Position numbers and translations under genes: made by a program. This document shows positions 22,038 to 31,225 of a stretch of DNA of 64,000 nucleotides, in pieces. Source of the stretch: Notospermus geniculatus. Lineage: Eukaryota > Nemertea > Pilidiophora > Heteronemertea > Lineidae. The stretch is taken from positions 17,789-81,788 of the forward strand of contig NMRB01001278.1 in NCBI GenBank assembly GCA_002633025.1, written 5' to 3'. Every line of letters starts with the position of its first letter. Position 1 is the stretch's first letter. The notes under the pieces are model-generated. The model saw nothing but the letters and a program-made list of their open reading frames with translations. It did not search any database and was not told the origin of the DNA.

Positions 22038-22145
22038 ATATTCATAAGCTAGCAAATGCTTCCATTTTAAGTTTTGTAGTACATTTTTTGGGATATTCCT
22101 GTGCAAATTTTGAGAAGAAGCATTTGCTAGCTTTTATGAATATCA
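22038..22145. mobile_element. Palindromic MITE, relative of 5776-5886
   Basis: TTGATATTCATAAGCTAGCA and TGCTAGCTTTTATGAATATC are inverted ends around AAATGCTT/AAGCATTT. Confidence 0.75.
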
Positions 22146-22178
22146 GCCAATATCTCCACTCCGTACGTTGCAACATAC

Positions 22179-22353
22179 CTCAAATGTCTGGCTATAAAGA
22201 GACGAATCAAATCCATCATGAATTGTTCCATTAGCCATAATATAGATATTTCCATTTCCTGCCAAATTGGTAACAGTCTCCCCATTCCAGGTACTTCCTT
22301 CTGGAACCTTTGGCCTATACAGTTTGTTCCTGTCCGCTTTCATAAAGTGAAAT
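22179..22353 (-). CDS. Gene B exon 3: G2E3/HECT-ligase-like region
   Basis: Acceptor TGGTCTTCATAG and donor GTATGT bound a 175-base exon that joins exon 23459-23654 in phase 2 and ends in phase 0. It reads FHFMKADRNKLYRPKVPEGS, then LAGNGNIYIMANG and SSLYSQTFE. A glycine-rich turn before IYI preceded by F.F.KA...KLY..P resembles the segment upstream of HECT domains in G2E3-like E3 ligases of invertebrates and fish. The family call is inference from memory of that pattern. No further downstream exon or HECT domain was found. Confidence 0.6.
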
Positions 22354-22527
22354 CTATGAAGACCAAAAAAAAATTGTAGAAGTAAGCTTCCATTAACCAA
22401 GGGTTAAGAGACTGAGATTTTGCCACCTTTGCAATACAGAAAACAAACTACTGGATCAAGTGTCACTGAAAAGATCAGACCAGCTACAGGACTCGACTCA
22501 CCACTGCAGGAGAGGTGCACCCAATAT

Positions 22528-23270
22528 ATCGGGTGGCCCCAAAAAAACTGGAACACAACTTATCAGACCATAACTTTTGCACTTTTTAATCAAATGTCAT
22601 GGTATTTCATATATGTGATATGAGGCTGTTAATTGTGGCTTGTGGTGAACATTTCATTACAAAAATACAGCAATTTTAAAATGAGGAGTCAAAATCTGCG
22701 GGGGTCAACCCAATTCTGTGAGTCAATTCATAATTCCTGCCAAAACAGGTGGACAGTGAGACTTTTGCATTCATTTCATTGCAAAATCAACCATGAGAAG
22801 ATCAGTGTATCATTTAGCATTGTGATTAGTGATGATCGGGAAGTTATTGAGGCTTTTCATCCGTCCACAACTGCCAGATCACTCTCACAAAACACCATGC
22901 TGAAAACCCAATACACTGCCCTTCTCAGCGGTTGATTTTGTAATGAAATGAATGCAATAGAGTCTCACTGTCCACCTGTTTGGCAGGAATTATGAATTGA
23001 CTCGCAAATGTCGGACATAGCGGCACCATCACTTTCAAGTCTAGAGCCAGGATAAATGCACGGCACAGCAGATTTTGACTCCTCATTTTAAAATTGCTGT
23101 ATTTTTTAATGCCTTTTGAGATATTTACCTGAAATTTTCACCACAAGCCACACAATTTAGCCTCACATCACATACGAAATTGTGTGAAATACCATGACAT
23201 TTGATTAAAAAGTGCAAAAGTTATGGGCTGATAAGTTGTGTTCCAGTTTTTTGGGGGCCACCCGATATAT
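22528..23270. mobile_element. Mariner-like non-autonomous element with very long TIRs
   Basis: TCGGGTGGCCCCAAAAAAAC mirrors TTTTTGGGGGCCACCCGA, flanked by TATA on both sides. Almost the whole element is inverted arms: AAAATGAGGAGTCAAAATCT versus GATTTTGACTCCTCATTTTA, and GTGGACAGTGAGAC versus GTCTCACTGTCCAC. Such termini and TA targets suit Tc1/mariner. It sits in the gene B intron. Confidence 0.8.
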
Positions 23271-23458
23271 ATGGGACATTAAAGCACATACACCAAAATG
23301 TCTCGCCACTTGTACAAAAGAGTACTCAAGAAACAGACATGCTTTGAATACTTCCCATTGTTTATTTTTGTTCTTTTATTAAGGGAATGCCATACCTCTT
23401 GATCTCTGTTGATACTCAGATGTTGAAAATTACTGCGGCCATGGTACATTCAACTTAC

Positions 23459-23654
23459 TTGGGGGACAAATGAATTCCTCTCAGCTTCTCGGCAAACAGA
23501 CCATCCATGAGCGAAGTAACATCTCTTTCTGTCATGTCAGAGGTTATCTTGACACAGTTAGCAACTCTTTCAAATTTGTAAAATTCTGATTTGTTGGTTG
23601 GCATCGAGGTCATCCCCTTGTTAACCAAATAAACAGTCTTTGTTATTGTCTTCA
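23459..23654 (-). CDS. Gene B exon 2
   Basis: Acceptor TTTTTACTTTCAG and donor GTAAGT bound a 196-base exon, phase 1 in and phase 2 out. It reads VKTITKTVYLVNKGMTSMPT, then EFYKFERVANCVKITSDMTE and GLFAEKLRGIHLSPK. It fits between exons 24176-24383 and 22179-22353 with matching phase on both sides. The V.LVN....PT....EF.K....N.VKI sequence is compatible with the region before the conserved G2E3-like block, but I would not name it on this exon alone. Confidence 0.6.
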
Positions 23655-23929
23655 CTGAAAGTAAAAAGTTATGTTTGGTTTTGGTCAGTCCAAAAAGTTT
23701 GGGGAAAATGATTTCTGCTAAGCTCCTACTACATGTGGACCGTGGTGCAATAAAATGTCCCAGTGTGTATCTAAGTCTTGTGCACCCTTTATAAATGTGA
23801 CCCATTGCTTTTCCCCGATGCTAAGACCTCTGTATAGTAGTAGTCGGTTAAATCTTTTATACTGTAGGCCTGCAAATTCCTCTATAATATTTTTTTAATA
23901 GCTCTAGACCTGATGTAGACTTGTTGGCC

Positions 23930-24052
23930 CATATTTTCAAAGCTGTTTTAACGCTAAAATCCATTTTAGCCCAGCAATTGCATGCCTACAAGCATGCAAG
24001 TTCTGGACTAAAATGCATTTTAGCGTTAAAACAGCTTTGAAAATATGGGCCG
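23930..24052. mobile_element. Near-perfect palindromic MITE
   Basis: GGCCCATATTTTCAAAGCTG mirrors CAGCTTTGAAAATATGGGCC, and TTTTAACGCTAAAAT continues the arm. It lies in the gene B intron. Confidence 0.85.
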
Positions 24053-24175
24053 TTGTGTTGGAAAGATTGTCTCATATAATAAACCAAGTTGATGATAAAG
24101 ATGGTGTCAATCCTGCAATTCTCTAAGTCAGCTTTGGGACCTGATTATTCCCAATCTTTTTCTCTGTAGGCCTAC

Positions 24176-24383
24176 CTTTTCTTGTTCTTGTTGCAGACCT
24201 CTGATTCGTACTTGGAGTTTCAGGCCGGTTTTCTCTCACTCTCAGTCTGGCTTGGCGGCCACGATTCCTGAACCCCCCTGTGGGGGTAAATGCTCTTCGC
24301 ACTTCTTCTCTCACTGTTGAAGGGGTTTCTTGTCGTGTAGGCCTAGTTTCGGTCGCAGAGGGAGTGCGCAATTCGTGTTGAAA
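24176..24383 (-). CDS. Gene B exon 1 (5' end missing), Arg/Thr-rich
   Basis: Acceptor TTCTATTGTAG and donor GTAGGC bound a 208-base exon that starts in phase 0 and ends in phase 1, in phase with exon 23459-23654. It reads FQHELRTPSATETRP, then REEVRRAFTPTGGFRNRGRQ and ends TRTRK. There is no ATG, so at least one upstream exon is required. A basic, disordered stretch with RRAF.P...FRNRGRQ is seen N-terminal in uncharacterised G2E3-like proteins (inference). Confidence 0.55.
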
Positions 24384-24446
24384 CTACAATAGAAAAAAGT
24401 TCAAATGTGACAAAACATTGTGGCACACTTGCATTTGCATTTTACG

Positions 24447-24635
24447 GGGGGTGTCTATAAACCGAAGATCGAAGACCGAAGACTGAAGATCGAAGACTGA
24501 AGACAGAAGATGGAAGACCCTGAACTATAAAACGAAGACCCCACAACTATAAACCAAAGACCCAACTATAAAACGAAGACCCCCACTACTATAAACCGAA
24601 GACCCAACTATAAAACGAAGACCCCCACTATAAAC
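24447..24635 (-). repeat. GGTCTTCGTTTTATAG tandem repeat end (inverted copy)
   Basis: It begins GGGTGTCTATAAACCGAAGA and continues as AGACCGAAGACTGAAGATCG and CTATAAAACGAAGACCC units, the inverse of 21680-21830. Confidence 0.7.
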
Positions 24636-24639
24636 AAGA

Positions 24640-24730
24640 AGTCAATCTCCAGAATTCACGAATTTTCGACCCCAACCGGGGTCTTTTTCAAGTGGAACTT
24701 TACAATCTGAAACTCTAGAAAAGACTCAAC
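24640..24730 (-). mobile_element. PLE terminus fragment
   Basis: The minus strand repeats the terminal hairpin GACCCCGGTTGGGGTCGAAA of the 715-765 copy, with the flanking TTCTAGAGTTTCAGATTGTA. Confidence 0.75.
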
Positions 24731-25270
24731 TATTTTTTACATGGCTTAATGCGGAGGTTAAAGGTGAATTAAAGGCCTTATATACCCCTGTCTAGAAAAA
24801 TTTTAATGAGGTCGAATTTGATTGGATGTTGGTGCATTGTTATGTCCCATCATGTCGCAGCACAAATTATGATAAAAGGGGGCGCTGCGATCGCTTTAGT
24901 GAAAATCGGTTTTTACTGTAGTGCAGCCCTGTGGGTTAATTTTTTTTAAAAATTCCTTCACATTGCATTAGTACTGGGATGTATCTACAAAACGGCTGAC
25001 TCATAACTACAATAATAGGTGGCGCTGCTGAGATATTAATACGTTCACGTTTTTAACCATAAGTTCCGAATGGTTTAACATATTGACCTAATTCTTGTAC
25101 ATTCATCATGTACACATGCCTGTGCATCCGTACATATTATGCAATTTGCCGCATTAACCNGAGAGCGACGCTTTTCCGCTGCAGTCTAAACGGTACAAAT
25201 GAAGTGGACCTGGTCCGGTCCGAGTTCGGTTCACTTCAAGTGGACCGAAATGTTTGGCAGTGTAAACGTG
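24731..25270. other. No gene seen; half of a TIR arm
   Basis: 24800-24860 (TGAGGTCGAATTTGATTGGA; TTGTTATGTCCCATCATG) resembles one arm of the 42028-42820 element. N at 25160. Confidence 0.5.
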
Positions 25271-25797
25271 GCTATTGACGTCGTTTTATGTGCTGACGTT
25301 GCGTCATGAAAAAATCAGCTGTACATTTTTCTACAGGAAAAAATGAAATAAAGACGTTGCCGTTATCGCCATCCTACCCCTTTATTTTAAGGGAATAAGC
25401 AAAGAAATTGCAGGAATTTTCATCCGCGACAAGATGGTGTAAATTTTAATGTCATGCGACCTAAAAAATAGGGTTTATTTCACGCCAGAAGTTAAAGGAG
25501 CACGGTATTGCCACTTTTTCTCAACAGCCGGCGCCACCGCACCACTCTCCAACTCACTGGTCTGACTACGTCTCGGCGAATGACCCGATTTACTGTGCAC
25601 ATTTTGTAATGTATTTTTGTAGTTCGTCTTACTGCCGCTAGGTGGATCCCTCTACGTCGGCAGTCAAATAACGCATTTGAGATCCAATACCGTGCTCCTT
25701 TAATGGAAATGACTGGAAATCACGTTGAAAAAAGAAACTTCGGTCACATCGATCGCAGCGCCACGTCGTGACGTTAGTTCGTCCGGTTCCTCATTAT
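25271..25797. mobile_element. Family F1 copy 3, interrupted by a TTAA MITE
   Basis: It shares GACGTCGTTTTATGTG, GCTGTACATTTTTCTACAGG and the right end GTCCGGTTCCTCAT with the 1325-1710 copy. The left end is truncated. The MITE at 25496-25699 sits where copy 1 reads GAAGTAAAATGG. Confidence 0.75.
25496..25699. mobile_element. TTAA MITE family, copy 2
   Basis: AGGAGCACGGTATTG mirrors CAATACCGTGCTCCT, flanked on both sides by TTAA (25492-25495, 25700-25703). Confidence 0.85.
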
Positions 25798-25990
25798 GAT
25801 AGGGTGGTGTCACCAATTTTAGGTGGGGGTGTAAGAGAAAACCATTACAAAATTGGACTTAAAGGTAGGGTGACTACTTCTAAGGTAGGGTGGTAAAATT
25901 CCAATGTTGTTGAACTACCACTTATCAACCTCGCCCATAGTAGAGTAACTCTCGTTCCTAGGGTATCCACCTACGTTTCACATTGTAACC

Positions 25991-26152
25991 ACGGGCCCTT
26001 GGAGAGCTGTCAGAAGAGAATGTCAAGCACAGAGGAGAAAATACACACAGAAGTACTGTACACACATAGAGCTTCCGAAGGAAGCGATACTTCTGTGTGT
26101 TTTTCCTCCTCTGTGCTTGACATTCTCTTCTGACAGCTCTCCAAGGGCCCGT
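25991..26152. repeat. Near-perfect 160-bp palindrome
   Basis: ACGGGCCCTTGGAGAGCTGT mirrors ACAGCTCTCCAAGGGCCCGT; the arms run about 65 bases through CAGAAGAGAATGTCAAGCAC with very few mismatches. It would extrude a strong cruciform; likely a young MITE. Confidence 0.85.
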
Positions 26153-26405
26153 GTTGTAACATAAATATCAGGTGCTATATATTTATGATTGTAATCATAT
26201 ATTCTCAAACACTGGGGCAGAAGGCAAAACTACGGTATTGGAGAATGATACAATCACCGCCGGTGGCGCCGGCTGCCGGCAAAAAGTTGAAAAACCGTGG
26301 CCCTTTAAATGTGGAAGGCAATACTTCGCCACTGACTCTCTGTACACTTTTGTGAAAACCCTTATGCCAAAAATGAAAGAAAGTGTCTATTTTCTAGTGC
26401 GATGA

Positions 26406-26411
26406 TTTATT
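26406..26411 (-). terminator. Polyadenylation signal AATAAA, gene A
   Basis: The minus strand reads CTCAATAAATCATC about 47 bases after the gene A stop codon. Confidence 0.75.
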
Positions 26412-26457
26412 GAGCAATAACTACTCTATACATCATAAGATTCGGGGTTGAAATCAC

Positions 26458-26573
26458 TCAGCAATATTCCCAGTTCTTTTGGTCCTTGTCGGTGTAACAC
26501 CATGGCGTGTTTCCAGGGGCACACTTGTTTTTGTACTCGACGCCTTTGTAGCTGAACGGGAAAACGCAGTTAC
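26458..26573 (-). CDS. Gene A terminal exon: fibronectin type II domain 2
   Basis: The acceptor is ATATTTTGTCCAG. In phase 1 the exon reads NCVFPFSYKGVEYKNKCAPG then NTPWCYTDKDQKNWEYC and stops at TGA (26458-26460). The pattern C..PF.Y(8)C.....WC.T....NW.YC is complete for an FN2 module (family role: collagen/gelatin or choline-lipid contact). Ending at the last cysteine with AATAAA about 47 bases on marks this as the true 3' end. The neighbour upstream is the cysteine exon at 27181. Confidence 0.9.
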
Positions 26574-27180
26574 CTGGACAAAATATTAAAGGAAAACACG
26601 TAAGTTTGCATTACATGTAGTTACTGTCGCTATATGGGAACGTTATAATGCTTAGTCAAAGAAGACATGAGACGTATTTTGACCCACAAAAAAAAATTAC
26701 TGCGGTATATGGTCCTAAAAGAACAAAAAAAGAAGTAACACAGCCAATAAAGCTGATATCAGGCCATAGGGCAAAATTTGTGTAGGGCTTAGTTTTTTGA
26801 GTTCGTGGTGACTTTCTGGGGCCAGGAGAACTCCACTTGATTTAGCTCTATAGTGGTCAGAATTATCAGGAAATGCAAAGTTCCAGCAAAAACAGTTGCT
26901 CCTTAATTAGTAATTAGCTGTTAATTAACGACATATCAATGAAAAGAGTAAACCTGTATGTGACACAAAAAATCAACCTTATCCGATTTTAACCAAAAAT
27001 GTCATAAAAATGAATAAAATCAGTCAAATAATATCAAGAAAGTTATGACAATTTTAATATCACAAAAATTACCGATTTTCGGTAATAGTCAACATCTTTA
27101 TGGCGTTCTGTGGAAGTTAAAGTAATCTGAGCCCAGGTTTAGGGCGCGTATTTACATTTTGTGGCCTATTTTTCACTTAC
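26574..27180. other. Gene A intron, no feature seen
   Basis: No exon, TIR or internal repeat recognised. Confidence 0.4.
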
Positions 27181-27282
27181 TTTTTTTGCCCTTTCCGTCC
27201 TTCCCGCAGATGTAAACAATTCCTCCACTGGTCCATGCGTCTCCTTTCTTCACCCTCTTATTGCTGTTTGTCAGGCACGTGG
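27181..27282 (-). CDS. Gene A exon: 34-residue two-cysteine module
   Basis: Acceptor TTTCTTCTTATAG and donor GTAAGT bound a 102-base phase 1-1 exon. It reads TCLTNSNKRVKKGDAWTSGG, then IVYICGKDGKGKK. C..N......G.AW....VY.C resembles half of a VWC- or FN1-type module, but I cannot assign it. It links the two FN2 domains in frame (YCV before, SNCVF after). Confidence 0.75.
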
Positions 27283-27369
27283 CTATAAGAAGAAAGAGGC
27301 ATGGGGTCAGTCCAGTAGGCCTATTTATGTCAGGACCTCTATGCAGTGTACTATTTGGCCTTTGTTTAA

Positions 27370-27552
27370 AGGAGCACGGTATTGACTGCCGACGTAGAGG
27401 GAGCCACCTAGCGGCAGTAAGACAAACTAAAAATGCATTACAAAAAGCACGTAGTAAATCGTGTCAATTCGCCGACAGCGTAGTTAGTCCCTGGGTTGGA
27501 GAGTGGCGCGGTGACGCCGGCTGTCGAGAAAAAGTGTCCGACCCGTGGTCCT
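27370..27552. mobile_element. TTAA MITE family, copy 3
   Basis: TTAA then AGGAGCACGGTATTGACTGC; the right end CCGTGGTCCTCTAA is degraded. Internal GAGCCACCTAGCGGCAGTAA matches the other copies. It lies in the gene A intron. Confidence 0.75.
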
Positions 27553-27771
27553 CTAAAAAATATTTAGTCCGTGTCAAAAGTACCAAAAGTTGTTTTAACA
27601 TTGAGAGTGAGAGCTGTTTTATCAATGCGTTGCTTTGCTCTGTTTTTGACGTCTTCGAAACAGCCGCTCACAGCGCCGCCTGTCGGGATAAAAGGTCACG
27701 GGGGTTCCCCATTTTCCCATTTTATTCCCATTGTTTTACAAACAAGGACAGTAAGAAATCTGTTAACTTAC

Positions 27772-27933
27772 CAACACAGTATCCCCATTTTTTGTCTTTA
27801 TCATAATCGGCAGTTGTTGCGCACCACTCATTTTGTCCTTGAACGCATCCCATCTGCCAGTTTCCATTATATTTGAAAGGTATGACGCAGTTAGCCCCGT
27901 CTCCATTACCACCACTGGTGCTGTACACTTGAT
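27772..27933 (-). CDS. Gene A exon: fibronectin type II domain 1
   Basis: Acceptor CCTTTACTAG and donor GTAAGT bound a 162-base phase 1-1 exon. It reads QVYSTSGGNGDGANCVIPFK, then YNGNWQMGCVQGQNEWCATT and DKDKKWGYCV. C..PF.Y(7)C.......WC then WGYC fits the FN2 consensus. Upstream is the last two-cysteine mini-exon (28042). Confidence 0.9.
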
Positions 27934-28041
27934 CTAGTAAAGGAGGAATTTTTAAGAAGCTAATGCATTCTGTCCTCCATTGAAATATGCAGATAAGGGT
28001 CAGAGGTCAATCGACCTTACACACCTGACACTGACACTTAC

Positions 28042-28092
28042 CTTTGTAGCATGTTTTGGTCGGGGTGAACCATTTCTCTCCAGCTTTGCATT
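28042..28092 (-). CDS. Gene A mini-exon 5: 17-residue two-cysteine module
   Basis: A 51-base phase 1-1 exon between a TCGGTTTCAG acceptor and a GTAAGT donor. It reads QCKAGEKWFTPTKTCYK, pattern C-x5-W-x6-C. It repeats the design of the exons at 28651, 28941, 29167 and 31181. No family recognised. Confidence 0.75.
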
Positions 28093-28198
28093 CTGAAACC
28101 GATACAACATCAGGGTTACGTTACCACAGGATACGAGGGTATGACATGACAGGGGTCTTCAGGTTTACATGAGGGAATAAACGTCAAACCAGTTCGAG

Positions 28199-28430
28199 AA
28201 AGCTGATAGGTTCAGCAGGCTGTGGTAGCCATTGAGCAAAAGCTGATAGGTTCAGCAGGCTGTGGTAGCCATTGAGTGAAAGCTGATAGGTTCAACAGGC
28301 TGTGGTAGCCATTGAGTAAAAGCTGATAGGTTCAGCAGGCTGTGGTAGCCAGTGATCGAAAGGTAATAGGTTCAGCAGGCTATGGTAGCCAGTGATAGAA
28401 AGGTAATAGGTTCGGCAGGCTGTCCAGTGT
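28199..28430. repeat. 40-bp tandem repeat, about six units, in gene A intron
   Basis: AGCTGATAGGTTCAGCAGGC recurs every 40 bases (28201, 28241, 28281, 28321), then diverges to AGGTAATAGG (28361, 28401). Confidence 0.95.
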
Positions 28431-28650
28431 GGTAGCAGTATTGTGCCAGGATTGCCATGGATGCCTTATGCGAGCGTCCGTGGGTGCGAGTCCGGTAGCT
28501 GTGGCTTTCAGCTTAGAAGCCTTTTATTTGATTGCCATGGGCGTGTTATACCTCTAATATAATAATCAGATCTGATTGGGTTTTTCTGGGCATGTTTCCT
28601 TTTGTATACTTTTTTGGAGCAAAGGGAAATAATATTTCTCTTTGACTTAC

Positions 28651-28701
28651 GACTTTTACATTTCTTCGTTGCGGCATTCCACACGTACGGGGTCTGGCAT
28701 C
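28651..28701 (-). CDS. Gene A mini-exon 4: 17-residue two-cysteine module
   Basis: A 51-base phase 1-1 exon, acceptor TCTAATTCCAG, donor GTAAGT. It reads RCQTPYVWNAATKKCKS; same C-x5-W-x6-C pattern as its neighbours. Confidence 0.75.
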
Positions 28702-28940
28702 CTGGAATTAGAAGAAAACGGGCTATGTCACCATGTCGCATGTGCGTCACCATGTACGGCCGTGCGTCAACATATACGTACACACATACAGCGGCATGTA
28801 CACGCCACTCACGTTACTCAATAATTCTGCATTCGGTCTCACTGTTTCACTACGATCTCCGGTCTTCTTTTAGTTTCAAAATTTTCTAGGGTGAAAATTC
28901 AAATTCCCATGAAACGTCAATAAATGATATCGATACCTAC

Positions 28941-28991
28941 TTGCCACACATTTGTTCGATTTTTCTTGCCACTTTTCATCATCTTTGCATT
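28941..28991 (-). CDS. Gene A mini-exon 3: 17-residue two-cysteine module
   Basis: A 51-base phase 1-1 exon, acceptor TTTCATCACAG, donor GTAGGT. It reads KCKDDEKWQEKSNKCVA, pattern C-x5-W-x6-C. Confidence 0.75.
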
Positions 28992-29166
28992 CTGTGATGA
29001 AAGAAAAAAACGGATGAATTGTACATGTGCGCAAGAACGATGTATTGTGCGTATGTGTAAAAACGGATGAGTGTGCATGTGTGTGTACATGGATGTTCAT
29101 GTATGTAACACGGTGGCACAGAACTTGTGCATATGACGTCATTACAGAAAAATCCGCGTTACTTAC

Positions 29167-29211
29167 TCGGGATACACTTTGCTTTGTAGTATCTCTTGGT
29201 AGAAGGACATT
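29167..29211 (-). CDS. Gene A mini-exon 2: 15-residue two-cysteine module (segment copy A)
   Basis: A 45-base phase 1-1 exon, acceptor AACTATTTCCAG, donor GTAAGT. It reads ECPSTKRYYKAKCIP. Exon and flanks are duplicated at 31181-31225, which marks the 3' boundary of the tandem segmental duplication. Confidence 0.75.
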
Positions 29212-29704
29212 CTGGAAATAGTTAAGTCAAATAAACAAACCGTAGCGGCTGTGCTTTAATTTTCCTTGGATACGCAGCTGCTGTGCAAATAAACCAGGTG
29301 TGACAGGAGTCAACGTCCTAGGAATGCAAGTCCGTCAAACAATAGTCCGCTATTTTAAGGTTATAATCGAATGGTCATGGTCTCTATAGTCGTATTCTAA
29401 TCCCTAGACGGGACTTTGATTCCAGAGGGACTTATTTGATCCCTGTCACACAGGTGTGAAGGGAAAGAATGTCCTAGGAAAAACTGTCCGGGGAACAAAA
29501 GATCCTATTGTTACATTCTAATCTCTGACAATTGGTTTCTATACGCATGGCGCTTATTCCGTCATTCAACAATAGAAGTGGACACTTTTTACAGGGGGAC
29601 ACTTTTTACCGCTACACCTGCCTAACAGATACGTCGCTCAGTCCCGCCCTTGACAATAAAAAACGGACATAGATCTCAGGGGGACTTCGATCCCTGGCAC
29701 ACTG

Positions 29705-30088
29705 CTCCTGTGATCTGGTAAAACCTAGTAAGTCTCATTTAGACAATTTTGAGAAAATCAAGGAAAACCGTTTTCCTACAGGATTAAGCCCCAGGAGACA
29801 AAAGGAATTTCGTGTTGCCTTTTTAGTTGGGCATGATGGAAGGTCTTTCAGTGCATAACATTTCATTTGGTTTGATGGCTTATTCAGGTTACATAATGAC
29901 TTAGGTTTTTTTTTATTGATCAAAGTTATTTCAGTGGTTACGGTTTTCATTAACAAAAACCTTACTGAGACGGGTTTTATGCATTTTTATTTCATAATAT
30001 GAAGGGATAATACCTAGTAAGTTCAAATTTGGGGCTAACTCAATTTTCATAAAAAAGTGACTTACTAGGTTTTACCAGATCACAGGAG
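29705..30088. mobile_element. 384-bp TIR element, ACTG duplication, empty site known
   Basis: CTCCTGTGATCTGGTAAAAC mirrors GTTTTACCAGATCACAGGAG. ACTG flanks both sides (29701-29704, 30089-30092). The duplicated segment at 31390-31410 reads CACACTGGAACCCGCC without the insert, so the insertion came after the duplication. Confidence 0.9.
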
Positions 30089-30229
30089 ACTGGGACCTGC
30101 CACTTGTTTAGCCGCTTTTCTATCAGGCCTCAAGGAATTGGGGTTTCGATGTGTTATAGGGACCTATAGCCGAAACTTTTTCAGAGAGTGAAAATGGACT
30201 AGAATTGAAACAAACAATCAGATACGTAC

Positions 30230-30541
30230 TGGTCGAACAATATGCGTTAAATCCTTTGTGTCCGCGCCACGGTTTTGTACCACAGCTCCTTATTCCCGCT
30301 GGGGATGATCCGCAACCTTTTCTTGGCTTCGTGATTGGATAATAAGCCCCACCATTCGTCACCCATCCACAAGAACACGAGTCCAATCCTGCCCCATAGG
30401 CCTCATATAGCTGATTATACGACGCTAAACTGAGCCCTCGTTTGGCACATTCCTTGACCGCCGCTTGCTTATTTGGAATTTTATATCTACGACCGTTTTC
30501 CCGTACCAGGACAACTGGGAAAGTCTTGGCCTTGATCGAGT
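30230..30541 (-). CDS. Gene A exon: Link (hyaluronan-binding) domain, intact copy A
   Basis: Acceptor TTTCTGAACCGATAG and donor GTACGT bound a 312-base phase 1-1 exon, fully open. It reads DSIKAKTFPVVLVRENGRRY, then NKQAAVKECAKRGLSLASYN, QLYEAYGAGLDSCSCGWVTN, GGAYYPITKPRKGCG and KGFNAYCSTS. The A..EC...G..LAS..QL..A...GLD.C..GW, YPI..PR.GCG and AYC features are those of a Link module. Two extra cysteines (CSCGW, RSCG) could form an additional disulfide. The signal exon of this copy (30838-30902) has decayed, so expression probably needs the distal signal exon at 32668. Confidence 0.9.
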
Positions 30542-30587
30542 CTATCGGTTCAGAAAAGATAGAAATAAGGTTAAAAATCTGGGGCCT

Positions 30588-30684
30588 GTTTCATAAAATG
30601 ACTTTAAATTAATGATACCCAAATGGAAAATGCATTGAGCTAATAGTGCCATTAGCTTAAGTCATGTTTTGAAACAGGCCCCTG
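30588..30684. mobile_element. MITE with GGGGCCTGTTTCATAAAA ends
   Basis: GGGGCCTGTTTCATAAAATG mirrors ATGTTTTGAAACAGGCCCC. A close relative lies at 33838-33932. Confidence 0.8.
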
Positions 30685-30837
30685 GCAAAAATGCCTGGTC
30701 TTCAGCGGAAAATTTTGTGAACGCTACTCAAGTGAATAATGTTACAAAAGTATTTTAAGATTTCGCGTTCTTTTCGCACAAAATTATAATGTTATGCGTT
30801 TGGCCCTCGAGAGAAGAAACAGTCCACACGTTTTTAC

Positions 30838-30902
30838 CCTGGGGACGATCACTGCATGCAACCGAAATTGCCAATTAGAGCCCCTGGAAGTGGCAGTGAA
30901 TC
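30838..30902 (-). pseudogene. Gene A, decayed signal-peptide exon of copy A
   Basis: It aligns with the signal exon at 32668-32719 (GGCAATTTCGGTTGCATGCA versus GGCAATTTTGGTTGCGGTGG, both ending CCAGGGTAA), but the ATG position reads GATTCACTGCC and the donor is weakened to GTAAAA. No in-frame start remains. Confidence 0.7.
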
Positions 30903-31180
30903 GAGTTAAGGGGGGGGGGGNAAGAATTACAGCTTAATTACATTAAGTAATAAAAAACAACGAAATTCACCAAACATGAGAAACAGGTACAATTTCATTT
31001 CCCTAGAGAAGAAGCGTGTAAATGACACATTCAGGGAGTGGCAGCAATGTCACAAACCCATAGAACCTGGGGTGGTGACGGTGTCTTGACCTGTACTTTT
31101 ATGGTATTTTGACATGTTGACCAGGTTTCCAAAAATTCACAACGTCAGCTGCCCTTAATGAGAAATTGTGCGTTACTTAC

Positions 31181-31225
31181 TCAAGATGCACTTAGCTTTG
31201 TAGTATCGCTTGTTAGAAGGACATG
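31181..31225 (-). CDS. Gene A mini-exon 1: 15-residue two-cysteine module (segment copy B)
   Basis: A 45-base phase 1-1 exon, acceptor GACTATTTCCAG, donor GTAAGT. It reads ACPSNKRYYKAKCIL, a duplicate of 29167-29211. It is intact by itself. Confidence 0.7.
   Translation of the reverse strand, partial: HVLLTSDTTKLSAS

Noticed and set aside
27261-27806. 181-codon plus frame
   Set aside because: It covers the antisense of gene A exons and a MITE, with no domain or splice sense.
28199-28430. Regular 40-bp repeats considered as a CRISPR array
   Set aside because: There are no unique spacers; whole units repeat head to tail in a eukaryotic intron.
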